Below are positions 46,918 to 57,008 of a stretch of DNA of 64,000 nucleotides, in pieces (the first letter of the stretch is position 1; each line of letters starts with the position of its first letter). Made by a program: the position numbers and the translations under genes. Source of the stretch: Kiritimatiellia bacterium. GTDB taxonomy: Bacteria; Verrucomicrobiota; Kiritimatiellia; JAFGHX01. Below the pieces are notes generated by a model. The model saw only the letters and a program-made list of their open reading frames with translations. It made no database searches and was not told the DNA's origin. The DNA lies in contig JAFGHX010000175.1 of assembly GCA_016929905.1 (NCBI GenBank), forward strand, positions 1 to 64,000, in the 5' to 3' direction.

Positions 46918-48711
46918 ATACGGCGCCGCGCCCGGATCGGGCCGCGCGCCCTTGAAGTACCCCGGCGTCATGCCCGGCAGCGGCGGGTGCCTCTCGCCGT
47001 CCAACGTCCAGGGCTTCGAGAGGTCGATGCCCTTCCCCCGAGCCGGGCTGTCCGCCGGTAAGGTCAGGTCCAGATCGCCATCCTTCCACAGCTTCTTATC
47101 CGGAAGAATCGTGTTGTGGCCGCCGAGCCAGTTCGCTTTCGGCTGGTCCTGCCACGTCACGCCTTGCCGGAAATGCGACCCGGCACAGAGATTGTAGTCG
47201 AAATGCGTCTGCATCGTGTCAGCCGACTTGACCGGCGCCCACAATTCCGTTGCCGAGAAGATGTTGTTGACCCACCACGTGTTGGCCGCCCTGGCCGCGC
47301 GGCGCGTCGGCATCGTGATCCCGCGCAAGGCGGAGAAGCTGTTGTGATAGAAGTAGATCCGCGCGCGGGTGTCGGCGAAGTAGAAGACCGCTGTGGCCGA
47401 AGGCGCCGCGCAGCGGTTGCGGTAGATGTAGGTGGGGCCCTGCCGGATCCCCTTCTGCCGGATCGTCACGTTGGCGCGATAGAGCAGGTTGTCATGCCAT
47501 TCGCAGTCGATCCCGCCGCCCGTCGGTTCCAGCGCGTCGTCCAGGATGTCGTGAATGCTGTTGTCGTAGACGTTCAGCCGCCGGCAGAGCTCGGAGCGGG
47601 GGATCGAGAACTGCTCGGACTGCCAATCCTTGCCTACCGACCAGTCCTGGATCCCGCCCCAATGCTCGAAGATATGATTGCCGTAAACCCGGTTGTCATG
47701 GCCGGCATTGTACAGAGCCACCGCTTCGCGGTCGTTGTCGCCGAACACCTTGAACTGTTCCCAGTGCCACCTGCGCACACGGCGCGAGGCATACAGGGCC
47801 GGGATCGGCGCCAGCTTCGCGATGAAATCCAGAGTGATCGCGTTGCGGCGTATGTGGTTGCGGTGGCACAGCAACGGCTCGACATCCACGTGCTCCGGAT
47901 CCGCCGCCAGGCCCGTCTCCTTCAGATTCCACCAGCAGAACCCGACGAGGACACCCCACTTCCCGCCGAGGATCGTGTTGTTTTCGACGACGTTATCACT
48001 TGCGCCGCGCCTCAGCGCGACCCCGACGGTCCTGTTCCGGATCGTGAAGCCGCGCACGACGATATGGCGCTTGCCGATCACGCGCACGGTCGCGCTGCTG
48101 TCGTACTGCCAGTGCGGGCCCACCGCGACCTCGCCCGTGTTCGGATCGCGTCCGTCACGGAAACGCAGATAGGTCACCTTGTCCTTCGTGCCGTACAAGG
48201 CCTCGATATGGTCCCACTCGTTGGCTTCTCGCGGCGCTTTCAACCGATCGAACCCCGCCCCGCCCTTCATGTTCCCGTCGTTGATGCGCAGGACCAGCTT
48301 GTTGTCCCACGTCAGGTTGCAGGGCAGATGCGGTACCGGCCAGCCGGCCCTGTTGAGCGTTTTCTTGAAGACCCCCTCGCCCACTTCCGGCGCGGGCGTC
48401 CACCCGGTCACGACCTCGCCACCGTCGAGAATCGCACCCTTCTCGCCTTCCAGCACGATCGGCCGGCCCGGCTCGCCGCTGCGGAGGAAGACAACCGTCC
48501 CGCGGTAAACCCCGGGACGAACATGCACAGTGTCGCCCGGCATGGCGGCGTCCACGCCTCGCTGCGGCGTGGCGAACGGGGCGGCCGCCGAACCGTCGTT
48601 GGAGTCCCGCCCCTTGGCCGCGTCGACAAAGCAGATCCGGGCATCGGCGTTGAGAACGGCACGGACAAACACGGACAGACACAGGAACGTTGTGAGTGTG
48701 CGGGAGCTCAT
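46897..48711 (-). CDS. Secreted right-handed parallel beta-helix protein
   Basis: Signal-like N-terminus, VDAAKGRDSNDGSAAAPFATPQRGVDAAMPGDTVHVRPGVYRG, NVVENNTILGG repeats. Confidence 0.88.
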   Translation of the reverse strand: MSSRTLTTFLCLSVFVRAVLNADARICFVDAAKGRDSNDGSAAAPFATPQRGVDAAMPGDTVHVRPGVYRGTVVFLRSGEPGRPIVLEGEKGAILDGGEVVTGWTPAPEVGEGVFKKTLNRAGWPVPHLPCNLTWDNKLVLRINDGNMKGGAGFDRLKAPREANEWDHIEALYGTKDKVTYLRFRDGRDPNTGEVAVGPHWQYDSSATVRVIGKRHIVVRGFTIRNRTVGVALRRGASDNVVENNTILGGKWGVLVGFCWWNLKETGLAADPEHVDVEPLLCHRNHIRRNAITLDFIAKLAPIPALYASRRVRRWHWEQFKVFGDNDREAVALYNAGHDNRVYGNHIFEHWGGIQDWSVGKDWQSEQFSIPRSELCRRLNVYDNSIHDILDDALEPTGGGIDCEWHDNLLYRANVTIRQKGIRQGPTYIYRNRCAAPSATAVFYFADTRARIYFYHNSFSALRGITMPTRRAARAANTWWVNNIFSATELWAPVKSADTMQTHFDYNLCAGSHFRQGVTWQDQPKANWLGGHNTILPDKKLWKDGDLDLTLPADSPARGKGIDLSKPWTLDGERHPPLPGMTPGYFKGARPDPGAAPYPVKNEE

Positions 48712-48770
48712 GCCTGACCTCCTTGCCAAAAGGATGGTATCGGAATTCCCGGTTCGCGCAAGTGCGCGAA

Positions 48771-48820
48771 TGAAGGGGGCAGGGTCCGGACGAATCGCTC
48801 TTAACCAAACGCCCCCTTCA
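48771..48820. promoter_or_regulatory. Inverted repeat TGAAGGGGG / CCCCCTTCA in a divergent promoter region
   Basis: Perfect 9-bp arms separated by 32 nt. Confidence 0.45.
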
Positions 48821-48957
48821 AGGGACTGTCGCCGGCGCAGGTACACGCCGTCCATTCGCTTTCGCCGGCCACCCTTAAACTTCCGTGACCCATCACTATT
48901 GTGTACGCGCCGGAAACAGGCTACAATCCAGTGAATTGTGAACCATTTTGGAGTTAT

Positions 48958-49791
48958 GTGACTGTGTATCAGCGATCAGCCTATTACCGTGCGTCGAAGA
49001 TGCCGCGGATGCCAGTACCGCTCGGGGCGCGGTCGGTGGGGCACTACGTGGTCGAGGCGGGCTATGCGGAGCGCCCGATTCAGAAATGGTTCGTGCAGGT
49101 CTTCTGGGGCATTCGGGGCCGCGGGCAGATTGTGATCGACGGCGAGCCCTGCATGGTGGGCCCGGATCAGATCGCGGCGTATTTCCCGGGCGACTGGCAC
49201 CGGGTGAGTTCGGCCGAGGACTGGGAGTACCGCTGGTGGACCCTGGACGGGCCGCACGCGACGGAGGTAGCGCGCTCCTTCGGGCTCAGCGGGCCATGGC
49301 CGTGCGAGGCGGGGGCGTGCCCGCAGGAACTGTTCGCGCAGCTCGAACAGGAGATTCGAGACGAGGCGCCGTTCACGGAATTCCGCGCCAGCGCCACGGC
49401 CTACCGCTTGCTCACCCTCGCCGCCGGCCGCAAGGCCGGCGCGGCCGCACCGGCCGTGACGTCCGAAACACTGGCGGACAGGTGCGTGGCGTTGATCCGA
49501 AAGCGCTATGCGGACCCCGCCCTGTGCGTGGACTTCCTCGCACGCGCACTGGCCGTGCACCGCTCCCGGCTCAGTCGCGAGTTCCGGCGTCGTTTCGGCG
49601 TGCCGCCGGTGGCCTACATTCACAGTCTCCGCCTCCAGCGCGGCTTTTCCATGCTGCGCGAGACCGACGCGACCGTCACGGACATCGCGCGCCAAGTCGG
49701 CTTCGTCGATCCGGCCTATTTTTCGCGCTGCGTGTCCCACACCACCGGCATGTGCCCGCGCGACCTGCGCAGCGCCAGCCGCAAGGGGTGA
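48958..49791 (+). CDS. AraC family transcription regulator
   Basis: DPALCVDFLARALAVHRSRLSREFRRRFGVPPVAYIHSLRLQRG...VGFVDPAYFSRCVSHTTGMCPRDLR; GTG start after GGAG. Confidence 0.9.
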   Translation: MTVYQRSAYYRASKMPRMPVPLGARSVGHYVVEAGYAERPIQKWFVQVFWGIRGRGQIVIDGEPCMVGPDQIAAYFPGDWHRVSSAEDWEYRWWTLDGPHATEVARSFGLSGPWPCEAGACPQELFAQLEQEIRDEAPFTEFRASATAYRLLTLAAGRKAGAAAPAVTSETLADRCVALIRKRYADPALCVDFLARALAVHRSRLSREFRRRFGVPPVAYIHSLRLQRGFSMLRETDATVTDIARQVGFVDPAYFSRCVSHTTGMCPRDLRSASRKG

Positions 49792-49807
49792 GCGGGAACT
49801 GGTTCCC

Positions 49808-49824
49808 TTTCGCGCCTTTTCGCG
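49808..49824. repeat. TTTCGCG x2 short repeat
   Basis: TTTCGCG at 49808 and 49818; compare 23588. Confidence 0.65.
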
Positions 49825-49898
49825 GGGAACTCTGCCTGGTCTCGAACTCGAAAAAATGTTGTGCCCGGCAGCGTTCCCCGCCATCATATCCAGTCACG

Positions 49899-49919
49899 GA
49901 CCATTGACCATTGACCATG
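49899..49919. repeat. Heptad repeat GACCATT-GACCATT-GACCATG
   Basis: Three consecutive heptads upstream of GT4. Confidence 0.8.
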
Positions 49920-49931
49920 GGGCCCCGGGCC

Positions 49932-51044
49932 ATGAGAGTCTGTGTCGACATACAGGCGGCGATTGCGCAGCGCGCGGGCGTAGGGCGCTACACCCAGACG
50001 CTGGTCGAGCATCTCGCCCGGACGGCGGATGCCGACGAACTGGCCCTGTTCTACTTCGACTTCCGGCGCAAGGGCTCGCCGTTCTCCGGAGCGGCGCTCC
50101 GCGAGAGGCCCGTGCGTTGGTGCCCCGGCCGCCTGGTTCAGGGGGCATGGAAGACGTTCAACTGGCCCCCGTTCGACTGGTTCGCGGGCGGATACGATGT
50201 CTACCACTTCCCCAATTTCATCCTCCCGCCGCTCCGGATGGGGCGCGCGGTCGTCACCATCCACGATATGGGCTTCATGCGGTTCCCGCTCTTCGTGGAA
50301 GACAGGAACCTGCGCTACCTCGAGAAGAAGATCCGCCGCACCGTCAAGAGCGTCGACGCGATCATCACCGTCTCCGAGTTCAGCGCGCGGGAGATCGAGG
50401 AACTCCTCGAGGTCGACCGCGCGAAGATCCATGCCATCCATGAAGGCGTCGGCCCGAAATTCGCCCCGCCCGGCGAGGAGGCGGTCGCACGCATGCGAAC
50501 GGAACTCGGGCTCGAGCGCCCCTACCTGCTGACCGTCGGCACGATCGAACCGCGCAAGAACCTGCCGTTGCTTATCGAGGCGTTCGAGCAGCTCACGGAT
50601 TTCGAGGGCTATCTGGTCGTCGTGGGGGGGCGCGGCTGGAAATGCGACTTCCTGTACCAGCGCATGCTGAACTCCCCGCGCGCGGTCGACATCCGCTACT
50701 TCGGCTACGCGGAGGATCACCAGATCGTGCCGCTCTACGCCGGGGCCGAGCTGTTCGTGTTCCCGTCGCTGTACGAAGGGTTCGGCCTGCCGCCGCTGGA
50801 GGCCATGGCCTGCGGCGCGCCCGTCGTTTCGGCCGCCGGGGGCTCCCTGAAGGAAGTCGTCGGCGGGGGCGCCTGCGTGGTCGACGGATATGAGGCCGAT
50901 GCGTGGGGCGAAGCGATCCGCTCGCTGCTGGCCGATACGGCCGCGCGCGAGCGCCTTGCGGCCAAAGGCCGGAAACACGCCGCCCGCTACACCTGGGACG
51001 AAACCGCGCGCAAGACGTGGGCGGTCTACCGCCAGCTCGTGTGA
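49932..51044 (+). CDS. Glycosyltransferase family 4 (GT-B)
   Basis: LLTVGTIEPRKNLPLLIEAFEQL, FGYAEDHQIVPLYAGAELFVFPSLYEGFGLPPLEAMACGAPVV. Confidence 0.93.
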   Translation: MRVCVDIQAAIAQRAGVGRYTQTLVEHLARTADADELALFYFDFRRKGSPFSGAALRERPVRWCPGRLVQGAWKTFNWPPFDWFAGGYDVYHFPNFILPPLRMGRAVVTIHDMGFMRFPLFVEDRNLRYLEKKIRRTVKSVDAIITVSEFSAREIEELLEVDRAKIHAIHEGVGPKFAPPGEEAVARMRTELGLERPYLLTVGTIEPRKNLPLLIEAFEQLTDFEGYLVVVGGRGWKCDFLYQRMLNSPRAVDIRYFGYAEDHQIVPLYAGAELFVFPSLYEGFGLPPLEAMACGAPVVSAAGGSLKEVVGGGACVVDGYEADAWGEAIRSLLADTAARERLAAKGRKHAARYTWDETARKTWAVYRQLV

Positions 51045-51094
51045 GCCGGAGAACGGAAGGCGGGAAGCCTGGAAGAAGGGGAGAAGGAGAAACC

Positions 51095-52966
51095 ATGCAG
51101 AAGGGCAGCTCGAAACTCGGCACCGCCACGATTGAGCCCGCCGGTCCCGTCACGGCCGGGGCGTACGGCACCTGGACGATCACCTACACCGCCGGCGAAG
51201 AGGGCATTGCCGAACGCGGCGAGCTGCGGGTGAACCTGCGGCACGTCCAGGACATGGGTGCGCCGCAGATCAGCGACCCGAAGGCGGCGGGGTACCTGAG
51301 CCTCCGCTGTTCGGGCAAGGCCAAACCGGAGTTTGTCGACAGGCGCGGGCGCTGGATGCCCTGGCAACAGGGGTTCGCCGTGCGCATGGCGCAGGCCCCG
51401 CTCCTGCCGGGCGAGACGATCACGCTCGTGCTGGGCGACACGAGCGCCGGTTCACCGGGGATCCGGCTCCAGACCTTCGCCGAAGCAAGCTTCGAGTTCC
51501 GTATCAGCGCCGACGCTCTGGGCAACGGCTACCACCGCCTGCTCGACGAGTCGCCGGCCATCGAAATCCGCGGCGGACCACCCGTGACGGCCCGCGTCTT
51601 TGCGCCGTCGATGGCCGTCGCCGGCGAACCGTTCCGGGCCGCCGTGAAGCTGGAGGACCGCTGGGGCAATCCCTCACGAATGTTCGAAGGCAACATACGG
51701 CTTGAAGGGGAAGACGGCGCATGCTGGGGGTCCGCCTGTACCCGCCGGTTCCAACACGGCGAGTACGGCGCCCACGTCTTTGAAAATCTCGTCGCGCCCG
51801 CTGCCCGCGCCGCCGCACACTACCTCGTCGTTCGTAACGGCGACGGCGTCATGGGCCGAAGCCATGCAATCCGCTGCCTGGCGGCCGCGCCGGAACGGCG
51901 CGTGTTCTGGGGCGACCTGCACGGGCACACCGAACTCGGCGACGGAACCGGCAGCGTCGACGACTACTATCGATACGCACGCGACGTCGCGCGGCTCGAT
52001 TTCTGCGCCGCCTCCGAGGAAGACTACCTGTTCACCGACGCGTCGTGGGTCCGCTTCATCGAGGCGGCCAGACAGTATCACGAACCCGGCCGCTTCGTGA
52101 CCTTCCTCGGCTACGAATGGTCCGGCAAGGTGCCCGGCGACCACAACGTGTACTACCTGGACGACACCGGCCCGCTGTTCCGGAGCTCGACGAAATACGT
52201 CGGCAAGACCGAGTATCTGGAGCTGCACAACGAGGGCGAGAGCCACCCGCTCTGCCGCGAAAACGCCGTCCTGCTCGAAATCGCCGACCTGTACAAGGCG
52301 CTCAAGGGCAAGCGGGCCATGATCATCCCGCACGTCGGCGGCAACAAGACACACCTGCGTTTTCACGACCCGGAACTCGAACCCGCGATCGAGATGCACT
52401 CGGTGCACGGCTCGTTCGAGTGGTTCGCGATGGAGGCGCTCCAGCGCGGGTACAAGGTCGGCCTCATCGGCGGCGGCGATTCGCACGACGGCCGGCCCGG
52501 CGATGCGCATACCGGCTTCCATTTCGCGAAGGAACACAACGGCCTGATGGGCGTCTATGCACCCGAGCTGACCCGTGAAGCGATCTGGGACGCCATCTTC
52601 GCCCGGCGCGTCTACGCCACCTCCGGCGAACGGATCCTGCTGGACTTCTCGATGAACGAACACCCCATGGGCGCGCGCGCCCTGCTCGAAAATCCGCGCA
52701 CCGAGCGGCAGTTCAGGATCTACGCCGCCGGCCTGGAGAATATCGCCCGGATCCATCTGATCAAGAACAACACCGAACTCGCCTCATGGTCGCCCGCCAC
52801 GCGCGAAGCGGCGGTGGACTATGCCGACAGCGGCCAGGACAACCCGTGCGATTTCTACTATGTGCGCGTCACCCAAACCGACCGCGCGAAGGCCTGGTCC
52901 AGCCCCATCTGGGTCGCGAGCCGGCCAGAAGAACTGCACCGGCCGATACGGCTGATGAGTTACTGA
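51095..52966 (+). CDS. DUF3604 / PHP-like domain protein
   Basis: RRVFWGDLHGHTELGDGTGSVDDYYRYARD, FVTFLGYEWSG, GLIGGGDSHDGRPG. Confidence 0.8.
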   Translation: MQKGSSKLGTATIEPAGPVTAGAYGTWTITYTAGEEGIAERGELRVNLRHVQDMGAPQISDPKAAGYLSLRCSGKAKPEFVDRRGRWMPWQQGFAVRMAQAPLLPGETITLVLGDTSAGSPGIRLQTFAEASFEFRISADALGNGYHRLLDESPAIEIRGGPPVTARVFAPSMAVAGEPFRAAVKLEDRWGNPSRMFEGNIRLEGEDGACWGSACTRRFQHGEYGAHVFENLVAPAARAAAHYLVVRNGDGVMGRSHAIRCLAAAPERRVFWGDLHGHTELGDGTGSVDDYYRYARDVARLDFCAASEEDYLFTDASWVRFIEAARQYHEPGRFVTFLGYEWSGKVPGDHNVYYLDDTGPLFRSSTKYVGKTEYLELHNEGESHPLCRENAVLLEIADLYKALKGKRAMIIPHVGGNKTHLRFHDPELEPAIEMHSVHGSFEWFAMEALQRGYKVGLIGGGDSHDGRPGDAHTGFHFAKEHNGLMGVYAPELTREAIWDAIFARRVYATSGERILLDFSMNEHPMGARALLENPRTERQFRIYAAGLENIARIHLIKNNTELASWSPATREAAVDYADSGQDNPCDFYYVRVTQTDRAKAWSSPIWVASRPEELHRPIRLMSY

Positions 52967-54246
52967 GCAGCGAGCACCAGCACCCAATCACACCCCGCCC
53001 CGCGGCTCGGCGCGTCAAACGAGGCCGTGGCGGCCGCGGCCTGTTCGCCGATCGCGGTGCGCGCGCCCGTGCGCGGGTCGAACCATTCCGCCTGCAGCGG
53101 ACGCCCGGCGCCGAGCTTCTCCAGCTCCAGCGTCACCGAACCGCCCTGCGTCAGATAGACCAGCGCGAAGCTCCCGTCCTGCGCCCGCATGGCAGCCACA
53201 TAGGTCTTGTCTTTCGGCGTACCGATCGGCGACGCCACCAGCGTTTGGTCCGGCACGCCTTTCCCGAACGGCACGGACTCCATGAGCGCGCGCACATGCT
53301 GCATCTGCGCGCCGCCCTCGTAGGCCATGGCCTCCGTCCAGGTCGGGCTCTTCGGCGGGCAACGGAACTGCCATAGCCCGTCCGCGCCGTACGTATGCCC
53401 GCACGCGCCGCTGAACAGACACCAGTAGGCTTGCAGCCGCGCGTGCCACGGTGTGATGACTTCCTTGGCCAGGTCCGGCCGCCCCATCCCCTCGTAGCCC
53501 GGTTCCCCGTTCAGCGCAGGCTTCACCGGCGTCATCTGGTAGTCCGCGCTCACGCGACCGGGACACGCGTGGAAGTTGAGCCACGTTTGCTCCATGTTGA
53601 AATCCAGCCAGTCGTCATGATGGAAGTGTCTCGACGACGAAAAGATGGGATGGATCGTCATCAGATGCCGCCCGCCGTGTCCCGCCTTCAGCCCCCGCGC
53701 GAGGGCGCGAAACAGGGCCAGATGCGCCTCGGTGATCTGTTGGTCTTTCGTCTTCGCCCAGTCCGCCCGGATCTTGCCGTACTCCCCGCACACGATCCAG
53801 ATCACGTGGTTGCGGCCGGCGTAGCGTTGCCCGAGCTGACGCCCGTACTCGTAGTTGTCGTGCGCCGGGTTCGGGAACAGGGTGTTGACGTTGTGGCCCC
53901 ACATGGTGGCCAGCGCCACATACAGCCCATTCTCGCCGGCAAGATCCACGATGGCGTCGATATGAGCCCAGTACGCCTCGTGGAGACGGACGGGGTCCGT
54001 GCCCGTGAACGGCTCGTCGCCGCGATAGTTGGCCGTCCCGCCGTGCGTGCGGATTGCCATCGCCTGAACCACGTTGAACCGCTTCGCCGCACGATCGGCC
54101 ATGTACTGCGCGACCTCGGCCGGGTTCATCTTGTACAGGCACCACGCCGTATCGCCCAACCAGAAGAACGGCGCCCCGCCTTCCCGTGCGAGGTGCCGTC
54201 CGCCGTCACTCACCGTCAACCGCGCCAACTGCGCCGCCGCCATCAC
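52960..54246 (-). CDS. DUF4038-type glycoside hydrolase (GH140/apiosidase-like)
   Basis: FFWLGDTAWCLYKMNPAEVAQYMADRAAKRFNVVQAMAI, WIVCGEYGKI, ALNGEPGYEG. Confidence 0.82.
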   Translation of the reverse strand: MMAAAQLARLTVSDGGRHLAREGGAPFFWLGDTAWCLYKMNPAEVAQYMADRAAKRFNVVQAMAIRTHGGTANYRGDEPFTGTDPVRLHEAYWAHIDAIVDLAGENGLYVALATMWGHNVNTLFPNPAHDNYEYGRQLGQRYAGRNHVIWIVCGEYGKIRADWAKTKDQQITEAHLALFRALARGLKAGHGGRHLMTIHPIFSSSRHFHHDDWLDFNMEQTWLNFHACPGRVSADYQMTPVKPALNGEPGYEGMGRPDLAKEVITPWHARLQAYWCLFSGACGHTYGADGLWQFRCPPKSPTWTEAMAYEGGAQMQHVRALMESVPFGKGVPDQTLVASPIGTPKDKTYVAAMRAQDGSFALVYLTQGGSVTLELEKLGAGRPLQAEWFDPRTGARTAIGEQAAAATASFDAPSRGAGCDWVLVLAAQ

Positions 54247-54490
54247 ACACCTCCCATCCTTCCATCCTGTCGCCTTCCGACCCGCCCGCGGACTTCCGGT
54301 CTGCAGCCGAACCGTGAACGGCCGAACTCGGGACCGGGGTCAGTCTTCTCATGCATTGTGGAATATCGCCCCAGGCAACGGCAAGCGCCAAGGCAAATTG
54401 GCGGCACATGCCTTGGGGCTTGAAATCCAAGCGTTTCCATGTCACGCTCCAGTTGTTCCGGTTTCTGTCAATCAGAGAGGCGTGCCGACC

Positions 54491-56989
54491 ATGACATCTG
54501 CTCCCCGCCTGCGCGTGACGGGGCTGCCGCCCGGCAGCCACGTGGGCTTGTTCCTCGAAAGCGACCGCGAGGAAGCCGCCGTCCTGCTCCCCTTCCTGCG
54601 CGAAGCCCTGCGGCGTAACGGGAAGGTGCTCTATGTGACCGACATGCCCGGCCCGGCGCTGGAGGAACGTCTGCGGCAGGCAGGCGCGGACCCTAAGAGT
54701 ATCCTCTCGGATGGCGAGGTGAAGATCGTGCCGGCCCGGAAAGTATTCACCCCGGGCAACGTGTTCGATCCGGATTCCGCGCTCCAGGCACTCCGCGAGG
54801 AAGCCCAGGCGGCGGCGCCGGCCGGGCTGCACGCGGTTCTGGACTATGCCTGGCTGGCCGACGCGCCTGCCGGCTCCGAACGGATCATGGAGTTTGACGC
54901 ACGCTTGAACGGCCTCGCCGCGGCGCACCGGGCCGTGCTCCTCTGTCAGTTCGACCAGCGGCGAATACCGGCTAACCTCCTCATGTCGCTGCTCGGCACG
55001 CATCCGCTGATCGTCAAGAACGGCGAGCTGGTCCGGAGCTTCTTCTATGTTCAGCCGGAAGAACTGCGCCATGGGGATCGGGTCGATATCGCCCTGCAAC
55101 GCTGCCTGAGCGCGCTGCTCGAACGAAAACATGCGGAAGAACGGCTCACGGCTCTCATCGAGAGGAGCCCTGTTCCCACGCTGGCCGTCGACTCGGCCGG
55201 CAACGTGATCTCCTACAACGCGGCCTGTGCGGCGCTGACGGGGTACGCCAGGGAAGAAATCGCCAACGCCAGTGCCCTGCTCGAACACCTGTATCCGGAC
55301 CCGGCCTATCGGGAACAGATAACCCGGCACATGGAACTGGCCATGTCCGGGCAGGGCCCCACGGAGCGGACGCACATCATCACGCGCGGGGACGGGACGC
55401 GCAAGACCATCGAGATCAAGCTCTCCTTCCACGACGACGGCCACGTCGCACAGCTGATCGACGTCACCGAACGCGAAAAGGCCCAGGAACAGCTCAAGCA
55501 AGCCAAGGAATTCCTGGACAAAGCCGTGAACGCTATTCACGACCCCTTCTTCGTCAAGGACGAACAACACCGATGGGTCCTGCTCAACGACGCGGCCTGC
55601 CGAGGAATGGGGCGGCCCCGCGAAGAGCTGATCGGCAAGACCAATTACGACCTGTTCGACAAAGAATACGCCGACGCGCATTGGGCGGCCGACACGCGCG
55701 TGTTCGAGCACGGCGGGCTCGACATCAGCGAGCAACGGCGCCCGTGGCGGGACAGCGATCGGATCGTGTCCGTGGCCAAGAACGTCTTCACGGATTCGGT
55801 GACCGGCAAGCGTTTCATCGCCGGGACCAGCAGGGACATCACGGAGATCAAACGCACCGAAGAGGCGCTTCGCGAGAGCCAGGCCAACTACGACAGGCTG
55901 GCCGAACACGTGACCGACTTCATCTGGGCGGTGCGGGTGGACGCGTCCGCCGAACCCCGCTTCACATTCGTGACCCCCAGTATCGAAAAACTGCTCGGAT
56001 ACAAACCGGAAGATGCGGCCCAATTGCGAATGGCGGACATCCTGACCCCAAAATCGCTGCAGATCGTCCAAGATGATCTCCAGGCGGAAAGATCCCGCGG
56101 AGAACGCAGCCCCCGCGTCGCATCCCGCACATTTGAACTGGAGCTGGTCCGCAAAGACGCCTCCGCGGTGTGGTGCGAATGCACCGTCTCCTTCGTCCAT
56201 GGCCCGAACGGCGCCGTGACCGAGATCTTCGGCGTCACACGCGACAGATCCGAACGCAAACGCATGGAGAGCGAGTTGCGCAAGATGACGGGCGAGTTGG
56301 TGCAGGCCGGCAAGTTGGCGGCGATCGGCCAGCTCGCCGCCGGGCTGTGCCACGAATTGAACCAGCCGTTGACCGCGATGCAAACCTACATCGAAAACGC
56401 CGCCGAACTGCTCAAGCGCGGCGAGCCGAACAGCGTTGCGTCCAATCTCGACCTCGTCTCCGGCCTGCTCCAGCGCGCCGCCGAGATCGTACGGCGGCTC
56501 AAGACGCTCTCACGCAAGACGCCGGAGCGCCGGGAACCGGTCTCCCTCAACGACGTCGTCCAGACCGTCTGTCTCTTCCTCCTGGGACGCGCGGAACGTG
56601 AAACGGCCGACATCCTCCTCGATCTCACGCAAGAGGATTTCGTCGTCTCGGGTGACGTCGTCCAGCTCGAGCAGGTGTGCATGAATCTGATCGGCAACGC
56701 GCTCGACGCCGTGCAGGGCATGCCGGAGCGCAAGGTCTATGTGTCCACTCGGGGCACAAAGAAACGGGTGAGGCTTTCCGTCCGCGACACCGGGCCCGGG
56801 ATTCCGAAGGACACACTGCCGAAGCTGTTCGAGCCGTTCTTCACCGTGAAGCCGGACGGACTCGGGCTCGGCCTGCCCATCTCTCAGAAGATCGTGAAAG
56901 CGCACGGCGGCACCCTCAAAGCCGCCAATCACCCCGGCGGCGGCGCCGCCTTTACCGTGAGCCTGCCTCTGTGTGCGCCGGCGCCGTAG
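54491..56989 (+). CDS. MEDS-domain multi-PAS histidine kinase (orphan)
   Basis: N-terminal HVGLFLESDREEAAVLLPFLREALRRNGKVLYVTD; PAS repeats; CHELNQPLTAMQTY (H box); LGLGLPISQKIVKAHGG (G box). Confidence 0.9.
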   Translation: MTSAPRLRVTGLPPGSHVGLFLESDREEAAVLLPFLREALRRNGKVLYVTDMPGPALEERLRQAGADPKSILSDGEVKIVPARKVFTPGNVFDPDSALQALREEAQAAAPAGLHAVLDYAWLADAPAGSERIMEFDARLNGLAAAHRAVLLCQFDQRRIPANLLMSLLGTHPLIVKNGELVRSFFYVQPEELRHGDRVDIALQRCLSALLERKHAEERLTALIERSPVPTLAVDSAGNVISYNAACAALTGYAREEIANASALLEHLYPDPAYREQITRHMELAMSGQGPTERTHIITRGDGTRKTIEIKLSFHDDGHVAQLIDVTEREKAQEQLKQAKEFLDKAVNAIHDPFFVKDEQHRWVLLNDAACRGMGRPREELIGKTNYDLFDKEYADAHWAADTRVFEHGGLDISEQRRPWRDSDRIVSVAKNVFTDSVTGKRFIAGTSRDITEIKRTEEALRESQANYDRLAEHVTDFIWAVRVDASAEPRFTFVTPSIEKLLGYKPEDAAQLRMADILTPKSLQIVQDDLQAERSRGERSPRVASRTFELELVRKDASAVWCECTVSFVHGPNGAVTEIFGVTRDRSERKRMESELRKMTGELVQAGKLAAIGQLAAGLCHELNQPLTAMQTYIENAAELLKRGEPNSVASNLDLVSGLLQRAAEIVRRLKTLSRKTPERREPVSLNDVVQTVCLFLLGRAERETADILLDLTQEDFVVSGDVVQLEQVCMNLIGNALDAVQGMPERKVYVSTRGTKKRVRLSVRDTGPGIPKDTLPKLFEPFFTVKPDGLGLGLPISQKIVKAHGGTLKAANHPGGGAAFTVSLPLCAPAP

Positions 56990-56997
56990 GCGCCGGC
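56977..56997 (+). terminator. Hairpin containing the kinase stop codon
   Basis: GCCGGCGCC-GTA-GGCGCCGGC; TAG is 56987-56989; no U-tract. Confidence 0.6.
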
Positions 56998-57008
56998 TCG
57001 CGCGGACG

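Noticed and set aside
54206-56383. 725-aa minus-strand ORF
   Set aside because: Antisense to the histidine kinase; composition typical of shadow ORFs.
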